From an uncultured Eubacterium sp. (GTDB lineage: Bacteria; Bacillota; Clostridia; Lachnospirales; Lachnospiraceae), in NCBI GenBank assembly GCA_905236225.1, contig CAJOPM010000077.1, forward strand, positions 1-12,881: a stretch of DNA of 12,881 nt. Reading direction: 5' to 3'. Positions 1 through 5,694 of the stretch are shown here, piece by piece. The notes below the pieces were generated by a model. The model made no database searches. It was not told the DNA's origin and was given only the letters and a program-made list of their open reading frames with translations. How positions within the stretch are numbered: the first letter of the stretch is position 1; the number at the start of each line of letters is the position of its first letter. The position numbers were made by a program, and so were the translations under genes.

Positions 1-335
1 CCTCTTTTTCCAATAAGAATGCCCATATTATCGCCTTTAAACACTACATTGTATGTCTCAGGCTCTTTATCAGTTGCTTCGCTTTTGGTTATCTCTATCT
101 CGACATCAAGTTTCATAGCTTCAAAAACATTGCCAAGGAAACTCTTAATGTCATCTTCGATTGTAGCCTTTTTTAAAACTTTTATAACAGCAGGCTTTGG
201 ATTAAGTCCTAAGAATCCTACGCTACCTCTATCAACGACTTCATAATCCAATTCATCGGAGGTTATACCCAACTGAATTGTTGCATTAGTGATAGCTTCA
301 TCAACCGTCTTACCGGTAAATTCCGTATAATCCAT
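1..335 (-). CDS. jag: Jag/KhpB-type RNA-binding protein, N-terminal part
   Basis: The gene is cut by the left window edge; 111 complete codons are visible from an ATG at 333-335. Residues 5-53 (starting EFTGKTVDEAI and containing GSVGFLGLNPKPAVIKV) match the Jag_N domain. A short helical linker follows, then the start of a KH domain with its GxxG loop (GILIGKRG, about residues 105-112). The R3H domain expected at the C-terminus lies outside. Jag/KhpB proteins bind RNA in the cytoplasm and in other Firmicutes affect cell elongation and division; that role is family knowledge. The ribosome binding site AAGGAGG (342-348) is 6 nt from the ATG and overlaps the yidC stop codon, so the two genes are probably translationally coupled. 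Position after yidC is the usual one in Firmicutes. Confidence 0.95.
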   Translation of the reverse strand, partial: MDYTEFTGKTVDEAITNATIQLGITSDELDYEVVDRGSVGFLGLNPKPAVIKVLKKATIEDDIKSFLGNVFEAMKLDVEIEITKSEATDKEPETYNVVFKGDNMGILIGKR

Positions 336-346
336 TAGAAACCTCC

Positions 347-1606
347 TTATTTTTTATTATTTTTATTTTTCATATCTTGCACAAGATTAGCCTTTGCTGC
401 CATACTACCGGCCTTGTATTTACCGGAATTTACTTTTGCATTAGAGCTTATCTTTGATGTATCGATATTCTTTGTCTTTAAAGAAGCAGACTGTCTTATC
501 TGATTCTCATATATACCCATTTTTTCTTTTCTCTTTTCAGCTTTTGCTTTAGCCTTAGCTTCATTTTTTGCAATAATCGTATCCATATCCATCTTATCAA
601 GATGTTTATTAATGATAAGCTGAAGCCCTGTCCTTACAAGTGCACCGACAATCCAGTAAACACCTATACCAACAGGAAGTGAGAAGACCATAATAAATGA
701 GAAGACCGGCATAATATAATTCATAGTCTTCATCTGATTGGCCATAGCATCTCCGGCAGCATCAGCACTCATCATATTATTCTGAGTAAGTCTGATATTA
801 AGCAGCTGGGTAATAGCTGATAATATAGGTATAAGTATACCTAATAAAACTAATAAATACTCACCGGATGAAAAACTTGTTCTAATTACATATAATGGGG
901 ATTCTGAAATATTAATTCCGAATATATAGTTATAATTCGAAATCGATTCTCTTGTTGTATCAATTACATCTGTTATATTAGGAAATGAATCCTTAAGTGT
1001 GCTCCATCCATCAGATGTAAGTCTGTAAACCACGTCTATAATAGAATCCGCTGTTGTTGTGGCATCTGTAAAATCAAGATTAACATTTCTAGGCTTAAAA
1101 GTATCATAAATATTTTGGATAATATCTTTATATCCATCAGTATTCATGATTCCATTAACTATGTCATCAAATGTTGCCTTAATCTTAGGTACATATGCAG
1201 GCACATTATACATAACTCTGTATAAAGCCCACAAAATAGGAATCTGAATAACCATCTGCAAGCAGCTACCCATTGGTGAAACACCATATTTATCATAGAT
1301 AGCTTTTGTTTCTTCTTGCATAGCCATCTGAGATGCCTGATCTCTCCTATTTTTGTACTTTGCCTGTATTTTCTTAATTTCAGGCTGCATCTCCCTATTA
1401 AGTCTGGAAAATTTCTGCTGCTTGAAGGTAAGAGGCAACATACATAAATAAATTATTACCGTCATGGTAATAATACAAACAGCTATGTTCTGAACGTGAA
1501 ATAACGAATCCCAAGCAATATATATACCATTCATCAAGTATCCGAGAAGTTTTGCAACTGGTCCTAAAAATCTTCCCGAATACTGTGTCAGTAATATCTG
1601 GGTCAA
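347..1606 (-). CDS. yidC: Membrane protein insertase YidC/Oxa1 family
   Basis: YidC inserts and folds membrane proteins, alone or with SecYEG. The 419-residue product has the Gram-positive core. Hydrophobic segments lie at about 41-59, 112-133, 250-271, 297-316 and 318-333. A basic cytoplasmic hairpin (KQQKFSRLNREMQPEIKKIQAKYKNR, about 62-88) lies between the first two. The motif MGSCLQMVIQIPILWALYRVMY marks the second segment. I see no lipobox signal peptide. Three features are unusual compared with B. subtilis SpoIIIJ: the hydrophilic-groove Arg is Tyr53; about 115 residues (134-249) separate the second and third membrane segments, where I recall only about 25-40; and the tail (335-419) is long and Lys-rich, as in YidC proteins that contact ribosomes directly. 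The start is TTG (1604-1606), 7 nt after a strong AGGAGG. The stop forms part of the jag ribosome binding site. Confidence 0.96.
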   Translation of the reverse strand: MTQILLTQYSGRFLGPVAKLLGYLMNGIYIAWDSLFHVQNIAVCIITMTVIIYLCMLPLTFKQQKFSRLNREMQPEIKKIQAKYKNRRDQASQMAMQEETKAIYDKYGVSPMGSCLQMVIQIPILWALYRVMYNVPAYVPKIKATFDDIVNGIMNTDGYKDIIQNIYDTFKPRNVNLDFTDATTTADSIIDVVYRLTSDGWSTLKDSFPNITDVIDTTRESISNYNYIFGINISESPLYVIRTSFSSGEYLLVLLGILIPILSAITQLLNIRLTQNNMMSADAAGDAMANQMKTMNYIMPVFSFIMVFSLPVGIGVYWIVGALVRTGLQLIINKHLDKMDMDTIIAKNEAKAKAKAEKRKEKMGIYENQIRQSASLKTKNIDTSKISSNAKVNSGKYKAGSMAAKANLVQDMKNKNNKK

Positions 1607-1632
1607 ACTATTTCCTCCTATATTTATGAGTG

Positions 1633-1884
1633 TTAAAATCTAAGAACCTTAACGTGATCCTTAGGCTTTAACGACTTAGGAACAGGGTCTATACCACCAT
1701 GTGAAAAAGGATTACATCTAAGAACTCTCCAGGCAGCAAGAATCGATCCTTTAAAAGCACCATGTTTATTTATGGCTTCTAATCCATAAGCAGAACAACA
1801 CGGATAATAAGGACATGACGTTGTCTTCATAGGAGATATGTATTTTTGATATAACCTGATAATAAAAATCAATATCTTCTTCAA
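1633..1884 (-). CDS. yidD: Membrane protein insertion efficiency factor YidD
   Basis: This small protein (83 residues) belongs to the YidD/DUF37 family, which assists YidC-dependent insertion in E. coli. It has an amphipathic or hydrophobic N-terminus (MKKILIFIIRLYQKYISP), the family Cys motif CPYYPCCSAYGLEAI (residues 24-38), HGAFKGSILAAWRVLRCNPF, and the closing GGIDPVP (63-69). The length is normal for the family. YPCC replaces the usual YP(S/T)C, which adds a cysteine. The start is TTG (1882-1884), overlapping the rnpA stop by 4 nt (TTGA). A GAAGGA ribosome binding site (1891-1896) sits 6 nt upstream inside rnpA. It lies 26 nt before yidC, which fits a shared function in membrane protein insertion. 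Confidence 0.95.
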   Translation of the reverse strand: MKKILIFIIRLYQKYISPMKTTSCPYYPCCSAYGLEAINKHGAFKGSILAAWRVLRCNPFSHGGIDPVPKSLKPKDHVKVLRF

Positions 1885-2234
1885 TTCTGTTCCTTCTTGT
1901 TAAAATTTTTATAATGAAGATTACGCAAGTGAAGAACAGCATCTTCTATTTCATAATAGCTTGCTTTCTTCGCAGAAATCCTTGCAATGACTACGATGTC
2001 AAAACCTGATTCAAACATCTCTTCATGTAGTCTGTAGGCTTCTCTAATAAGCCTGGTTATGCGATGTCTTACTACGCTGTTTCCGATTTTTTTGCTGACA
2101 GAAATACCAATTCTGTTAGTATTTGTGTCATTTTCAATCATGTACATAACCAAATATTTATTAGCATAAGACTTTGCCAACTTATATACATGCTGAAAAT
2201 CCTTGTTTTTCTTTAATGAGTCAGAATATTTCAT
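1881..2234 (-). CDS. rnpA: Ribonuclease P protein component
   Basis: This is the protein subunit of RNase P, which with the RnpB RNA matures tRNA 5' ends. I choose ATG 2232-2234, giving 117 residues and the standard start (MKYSDSLKKNKDFQHVYK). The frame is open back to a GTG at 2265-2267, but those 11 codons are formed by the terminator hairpin and its U-tract and do not resemble RnpA. The central signature reads GNSVVRHRITRLIREAYR (residues 51-68); the usual RNR(x)KR core is RHRITR here. The C-terminal part (FDIVVIARISAKKASYYEIEDAVLHL) is typical. The ribosome binding site is weak. The TGA stop overlaps the yidD start. rnpA-yidD-yidC-jag is a conserved cluster. Confidence 0.95.
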   Translation of the reverse strand: MKYSDSLKKNKDFQHVYKLAKSYANKYLVMYMIENDTNTNRIGISVSKKIGNSVVRHRITRLIREAYRLHEEMFESGFDIVVIARISAKKASYYEIEDAVLHLRNLHYKNFNKKEQN

Positions 2235-2248
2235 AACTAAAATCTCTG

Positions 2249-2281
2249 AAAAAAAAGAAAAGACCACTACTTAGGTGGCCT
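2249..2281 (-). terminator. Intrinsic terminator or attenuator between rpmH and rnpA
   Basis: Read on the minus strand, AGGCCAC (2281-2275) pairs with GTGGTCT (2267-2261). This gives 7 bp with one G-U and a 7-nt loop CTAAGTA. It continues into TTTTCTTTTTTTT (down to 2249). Stem followed by a 13-nt U-rich tract is the classical Rho-independent form. The 5' side of the stem uses the last two bases of the rpmH TAG stop. Since I see no strong separate promoter for rnpA, this probably lets only a fraction of transcripts through. That would match the need for far more L34 than RNase P protein. The termination efficiency is inference. Confidence 0.8.
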
Positions 2282-2414
2282 ACGCAGATAATTTCTTTCT
2301 TCCCTTTCTTCTTCTGGCGGCCAATACCTTTCTGCCTCCAGATGTGCTCATTCTCTTTCTGAAACCATGCACTCTGGATCTGCTTTTTCTCTTCGGCTGG
2401 TAAGTCATCTTCAT
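2280..2414 (-). CDS. rpmH: 50S ribosomal protein L34
   Basis: A 44-residue, Arg/Lys-rich protein starts MKMTYQPKRKSRSRVHGF and ends RRRKGRKKLSA, a full and unmistakable bL34. L34 is an rRNA-binding protein of the large ribosomal subunit. The ATG at 2412-2414 is preceded by AAGGAGGTGAT (2418-2428), 11 nt perfectly complementary to the usual 16S 3' end and 7 nt from the start, so translation should be very strong. A second in-frame ATG at codon 3 is less well spaced. The gene has its own sigma-A promoter (2470-2498) and heads the leftward operon. An intrinsic terminator begins within its stop codon. Confidence 0.98.
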   Translation of the reverse strand: MKMTYQPKRKSRSRVHGFRKRMSTSGGRKVLAARRRKGRKKLSA

Positions 2415-2469
2415 ATTATCACCTCCTTATGTTATTCTAATGTATCCCCATTTTGAGAACACCATCACA

Positions 2470-2498
2470 ATTATATTCACAAAATACCTTTAAGTCAA
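2470..2498 (-). promoter_or_regulatory. Sigma-A promoter of rpmH
   Basis: On the minus strand, -35 TTGACT (2493-2498) and a perfect -10 TATAAT (2470-2475) are separated by exactly 17 bp. Transcription should start near 2463, giving a leader of about 48 nt before rpmH. It is the strongest promoter-like sequence in the left half and drives the operon away from dnaA. Confidence 0.85.
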
Positions 2499-2576
2499 GT
2501 ATTTATTTACTTTAAGAGCAATTAAATTATAATTTTTAAACCAGTTTTTTCCTTATTATAATAGTTACTTTTTATG

Positions 2577-2605
2577 TTGATAATTATTTCTACTTAGTTT
2601 AAAAT
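2577..2605 (+). promoter_or_regulatory. Candidate sigma-A promoter of dnaA
   Basis: TTGATA (2577-2582) and TAAAAT (2600-2605) are spaced by 17 bp and would start RNA near 2612, about 65 nt before dnaA. The rest of the 2415-2676 gap is AT-rich. I found no consensus DnaA box in it, so the usual autoregulatory boxes upstream of dnaA are weak or absent. A second -35-like TTGAAT at 2617-2622 has no convincing -10. Confidence 0.6.
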
Positions 2606-2676
2606 TATATAAGCTGTTGAATTTGTGTAATTTTTCAGATTCATACATATTACATAGTAACGGAGTAATTATTTAA

Positions 2677-4035
2677 ATGCAAACTATTTTAGACAACTGG
2701 AATGCTATCTTAGAAAAGGTCAAAGAAGTTAATGACATGGAGACTGTCTCATTTGACACATGGCTCAAACCTCTTAAACCTCTTTATATAGACGATGGTA
2801 AACTATATATATCAACAGGCCAGGATAATGCCATGGCTGTCGGTTATATCAATAAAACATACAAAATATTTATTAATGAAGCGATTGGGGTCATTACAGG
2901 TAAGACATATGACCTCGAATTTTTGCTGCCTAATCAGGTTAATCATTCCCTTGAACAAAAACAATCAGGAAATGATGATTCTTATCGTAAAAACCTCATT
3001 GAATCAGCACACCTTAACCCCAAATACACTTTTGACAGGTTTGTAGTCGGTAATAACAGCAAATTTGCACACTCGGCTTCTCTTGCTGTAGCTGAATCTC
3101 CGGGTGATTCTTTTAATCCTCTCTACATATACGGAGGCCCGGGTCTTGGTAAGACTCACCTTATACAATCGATAGGACATTTTATACTTAATCATAAATC
3201 AGATACCAAGGTTTTATATGTTACATCTGAAGAATTTACCAACGAAGTTATTGATTCAATCAGATCCGGTAATTCTTCTTCTATGTCAAGATTTCGTGAT
3301 AAATACAGAACAGTAGATGTTCTTATGATTGACGATATTCAATTTATAATAGGAAAAGAAAGTACCCAGGAAGAATTTTTCCATACATTTAATGTTCTTC
3401 ATGGAGCAGGTAAACAGATTATTATATCCTCAGACGTACCTCCAAAAGAAATGGAAGCCTTAGAAGAGCGTATCAGACAGCGTTTTGAATGGGGACTAAT
3501 CGCTGATATAGGATCTCCTGATTATGAGACACGTATGGCTATTCTTAAAAAGAAAGAAGAAGATTCTGATTTTAACTTAGGAGACGAAATATTAGATTAT
3601 ATTGCAACTAATATAAAATCCAATATAAGAGAGCTTGAAGGTGCTCTTAACAAGCTTATTGCATATAAAAAGCTTGTCAATGTAGATATCACTTTAGATA
3701 TTGCCAAAGACCAGCTTCAGACTATTATATCTCCGGATAAGCCAAAAGAAATTACAGCACAGCTTATAATAGAAACAGTAGCAGAACACTGCCAAATTTC
3801 TGTAGATAACCTTATAAATGGCGGCCGAGATAAGCAGCTTACTACAGCAAGACACACTGCTATGTATCTTTGCAAGAAATACACCAACACTTCTTCACAG
3901 GCTATTGGAAAACTCCTTTGTAAGGACCATACTACAGTTCTCCACGCCATAAAGAAGATAACAAAGTCCTACGAGGAAGATCCTGAAATTACTACACTTG
4001 TAGACGACATAGTAAAGAAACTCAACCCTAATTAA
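2677..4035 (+). CDS. dnaA: Chromosomal replication initiator protein DnaA
   Basis: DnaA binds DnaA boxes, oligomerises with ATP, melts oriC and loads the helicase. The 452-residue protein has all four domains. Domain I (1-90) contains VSFDTWLKPL. A short linker (about 91-112) follows. The AAA+ domain (113-345) has Walker A GGPGLGKT (153-160), Walker B DVLMIDDIQF (214-223), box VII LEERIRQRFEWG with the arginine finger (R269), and sensor 2 NIRELEGALNKL. Domain IV (350-452) has the DHTTVLHA recognition helix (417-424). Base-contacting D417, H418 and T419, and R384 and R392 (E. coli R399, R407), are present. PRQ is replaced by ARH (391-393), and the loop before DHTT is one residue short. GGAG (2662-2665) lies 11 nt before the ATG. 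Divergent from rpmH and followed by oriC, as usual. Confidence 0.98.
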   Translation: MQTILDNWNAILEKVKEVNDMETVSFDTWLKPLKPLYIDDGKLYISTGQDNAMAVGYINKTYKIFINEAIGVITGKTYDLEFLLPNQVNHSLEQKQSGNDDSYRKNLIESAHLNPKYTFDRFVVGNNSKFAHSASLAVAESPGDSFNPLYIYGGPGLGKTHLIQSIGHFILNHKSDTKVLYVTSEEFTNEVIDSIRSGNSSSMSRFRDKYRTVDVLMIDDIQFIIGKESTQEEFFHTFNVLHGAGKQIIISSDVPPKEMEALEERIRQRFEWGLIADIGSPDYETRMAILKKKEEDSDFNLGDEILDYIATNIKSNIRELEGALNKLIAYKKLVNVDITLDIAKDQLQTIISPDKPKEITAQLIIETVAEHCQISVDNLINGGRDKQLTTARHTAMYLCKKYTNTSSQAIGKLLCKDHTTVLHAIKKITKSYEEDPEITTLVDDIVKKLNPN

Positions 4036-4078
4036 CATGTTTTACTCATATATATCCATAAGTTTTCCACATGTTAAT
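4031..4078. repeat. 10-bp perfect inverted repeat at the dnaA stop/oriC edge
   Basis: ATTAACATGT (4031-4040) and its exact reverse complement ACATGTTAAT (4069-4078) flank 28 nt. The left arm contains the dnaA TAA stop and the right arm overlaps the DnaA box at 4063-4071. There is no U-tract on either strand, so it is not an ordinary terminator. It could be an mRNA 3'-end stem, a cruciform, or a protein-binding pair. Confidence 0.6.
4063..4071 (+). promoter_or_regulatory. DnaA box, one mismatch
   Basis: TTTTCCACA differs from the consensus TTATCCACA only at position 3. It lies inside the 10-bp inverted repeat. Confidence 0.65.
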
Positions 4079-4082
4079 AAAA

Positions 4083-4091
4083 AGTGGATAA
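4083..4091 (-). promoter_or_regulatory. DnaA box, one mismatch
   Basis: On the minus strand it reads TTATCCACT, one mismatch at position 9. It abuts the next box with a single base between their TTAT ends, forming a back-to-back pair around GATAACTTATC. Confidence 0.7.
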
Positions 4092-4092
4092 C

Positions 4093-4101
4093 TTATCAAC
4101 A
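4093..4101 (+). promoter_or_regulatory. DnaA box, one mismatch
   Basis: TTATCAACA, one mismatch at position 6. It is the right half of the back-to-back pair with 4083-4091. Confidence 0.6.
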
Positions 4102-4128
4102 GTATTATGGTGCATAATTATTAATTTA

Positions 4129-4137
4129 TGTGGATAA
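4129..4137 (-). promoter_or_regulatory. DnaA box, perfect consensus
   Basis: TGTGGATAA is the exact reverse complement of TTATCCACA. It is the only perfect box seen in the window and borders the AT-rich side of the origin, so it is the likely anchor next to the unwinding region. Confidence 0.85.
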
Positions 4138-4338
4138 GTGTTAATATCTATTTTTTAACAATCTTTAAAAAAGTTTTTAACCAAAACCTGCTATTATTAC
4201 ACAGCTAATTATCAGGTTATAAAATTTTTATAAAATGCTCTATAGGCTGTATTCTTGGGCTTTAGGATGGTTTTTAACATATTCACAGCCCCTAATACTA
4301 TTAAGATTAATATTAATATAAATATATATAGAAATTTC
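4138..4338. other. Candidate DNA unwinding region of oriC
   Basis: This stretch is strongly AT-rich. It holds TTTTTTAA (4151-4158) and its inverted copy TTAAAAAA (4165-4172), then CTATTATTA (4191-4199), which resembles three DnaA-trio units on the complementary strand. An almost pure A/T run at 4297-4338 is a second candidate. I cannot decide from sequence which part melts first. Confidence 0.45.
4274..4301 (+). promoter_or_regulatory. Weak candidate promoter for dnaN
   Basis: TTAACA (4274-4279) and TACTAT (4296-4301) with a 16-bp spacer would start RNA near 4308, about 55 nt before dnaN. It is the best pair I found in the gap, but neither box is strong. dnaN may also be read from dnaA, since no U-tract terminator separates them. 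Confidence 0.3.
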
Positions 4339-4363
4339 CATCTGAAAGGAGTCATTAAACAAT

Positions 4364-5479
4364 ATGAAATTCATATGCTCAAAAAAAGACTTACTTAAAG
4401 GAGTAAATATAGTAAGAAATGCAGTTCCGGTAAGAACCACTATGGCTATACTCGAATGCATTCTTATAGATGCTTCTACCGATAAGATTAAACTTATGGC
4501 TAATGATACTGAGTTGGGCATAGAAACAGTAATCGAAGGAAATATAGAACAAAGAGGTATTATAGCATTAGATGCAAAAAAGTTTTCAGATATTGTAAGA
4601 AAGCTTCCTGAAAATGATGTAACTATTACTACGGATTCTTCTTTTAAAACAGTAATTAAATGTGAAAAGGCCAAATTTACCATTACAGGTAAATCCGGAG
4701 AAGACTTTTTGTATTTGCCTAATATTGAAAGAGAAAAAGAACCGCTTAGAATATCACAATATTCACTTAAAGAAGTTATTAGACAAACATTATTTTCTAT
4801 AGCAGGAACGGCAGAGAATAACAAAGTACTAACAGGTGAGCTTTTTGAAATAAACGGTTTTACGTTAAAAGTCGTTTCTATGGATGGGCATAGAATTTCA
4901 ATAAGAAATATTGAGCTTAAAAGCAGCTATGATGATGTAAGTGTTATAGTACCAGGTAAGACTCTTTCGGAAATAGTTAAGATACTTCCTGATGAAGCAG
5001 ATGACGATGTAGATATTTATTTTAGTAAGAATCATATGCTTTTTGAGTTTGATAATACTACTGTTGTCACAAGATTAATAGATGGTGAGTATTTCAGGGT
5101 AGAAAAGATGCTATCTCATGATTATGAGACAAAAGTTGTTATTAACAAAAGAAACCTGTTAGATAGTATAGACAGAGCAACATTGCTTGTAAATGAAGGA
5201 GATAAAAAACCAATCATAATGACGGTTTCAGAAGAAAGCCTGCTTCTTCAAATTAATTCATTTATAGGCTCAATGGAAGATGAAATCGACATAAAAAAAG
5301 AGGGAAAAGATCTTAAGATAGGATTTAATCCGAAATTTTTTATAGATGCTCTTAAAGTTATTGATGATGAAGAAATTAGTATATATATGGTAAATCCAAA
5401 GGCACCTTGTTTTATAAAGGATAGCGATGAGAACTATATATATTTGATATTACCCGTAAACTTTAACAGTGCACAGTAA
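4364..5479 (+). CDS. dnaN: DNA polymerase III beta subunit (sliding clamp)
   Basis: The beta clamp is a ring-shaped dimer that holds DNA polymerase III and other proteins on DNA. The 371-residue length suits the family (about 365-380), built from three similar clamp domains of roughly 120 residues. Recognisable are the N-terminus MKFICSKKDLLKGV, the middle stretch MDGHRISIRNIEL (about 173-185), IVPGKTLSEIVKIL (about 194-207), and the C-terminus YLILPVNFNSAQ. Many clamps end in LPVR(x)Y; here it is LPVNFNSAQ. AAAGGAG (4345-4351) lies 12 nt before the ATG. Position right after oriC and before yaaA and recF is standard. The yaaA start follows 5 nt after the stop. Confidence 0.97.
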   Translation: MKFICSKKDLLKGVNIVRNAVPVRTTMAILECILIDASTDKIKLMANDTELGIETVIEGNIEQRGIIALDAKKFSDIVRKLPENDVTITTDSSFKTVIKCEKAKFTITGKSGEDFLYLPNIEREKEPLRISQYSLKEVIRQTLFSIAGTAENNKVLTGELFEINGFTLKVVSMDGHRISIRNIELKSSYDDVSVIVPGKTLSEIVKILPDEADDDVDIYFSKNHMLFEFDNTTVVTRLIDGEYFRVEKMLSHDYETKVVINKRNLLDSIDRATLLVNEGDKKPIIMTVSEESLLLQINSFIGSMEDEIDIKKEGKDLKIGFNPKFFIDALKVIDDEEISIYMVNPKAPCFIKDSDENYIYLILPVNFNSAQ

Positions 5480-5484
5480 ATGCC

Positions 5485-5694
5485 ATGGAAGAGATAGTTA
5501 TAACAGGAGAATTTATAAAACTTGGACAACTACTTAAAAGAGCAGGAATTGTAGGCTCCGGGGTAGAGGCAAAGATGTTGATACAAGACGGTGAAGTACT
5601 TCTTAACGGTGAAGTTGAGACAAGACGCGGAAAGAAGATATATCCCGGTGATGAAGTTTTGGTAATAGGCCAGATGGTAAAGGTTGTTCAATGA
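5485..5694 (+). CDS. yaaA: S4-domain RNA-binding protein YaaA
   Basis: The 69-residue protein is almost entirely one S4 RNA-binding domain (FIKLGQLLKRAGIVGSGVEAKMLIQDGEVLLNGEVETRRGKKIYPGDEV, residues 10-58). YaaA of B. subtilis (also called RlbA) is linked to ribosome maturation; I apply that by family only. It sits between dnaN and recF as in most Firmicutes. The ATG (5485-5487) has no visible ribosome binding site and begins 5 nt after the dnaN stop, so it is probably reached by ribosomes finishing dnaN. An out-of-frame ATG at 5480 directly abuts that stop. The TGA overlaps the recF ATG by 4 nt. Confidence 0.9.
   Translation: MEEIVITGEFIKLGQLLKRAGIVGSGVEAKMLIQDGEVLLNGEVETRRGKKIYPGDEVLVIGQMVKVVQ

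Larger units (their letters stand above)
4036..4363. other. oriC: Probable chromosomal replication origin (oriC)
   Basis: This 328-bp gap between dnaA and dnaN has no gene. Its left half (4063-4137) carries a cluster of DnaA-box-like 9-mers in both orientations. The first of these is framed by a 10-bp inverted repeat. The right half (4138-4340) is strongly AT-rich, with an AT-only inverted repeat (4151-4172) and an almost pure A/T run (4297-4338). Boxes beside an AT-rich stretch in the dnaA-dnaN gap is the layout of many Firmicutes origins. Genes on both sides read away from it. Origin activity itself is inferred. Confidence 0.8.

Noticed and set aside
2235..2267. Upstream GTG start extending rnpA by 11 codons
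   Set aside because: The extension is made of the terminator hairpin and U-tract and does not match RnpA; the ATG at 2232-2234 gives the normal N-terminus.
2473..2481. ATATTCACA, repeated at 4279-4287, as DnaA boxes
   Set aside because: Both have two mismatches to TTATCCACA, and such 9-mers are expected by chance in AT-rich gaps.
4109..4117. GGTGCATAA (minus-strand TTATGCACC) as a fifth DnaA box
   Set aside because: It has two mismatches, one at a core position; a weak site remains possible.
4240..4824. Long open frame of 194 codons on the minus strand across the dnaN start
   Set aside because: It is antisense to dnaN, has no family resemblance, and its frame follows from the AT-rich codon use of dnaN.
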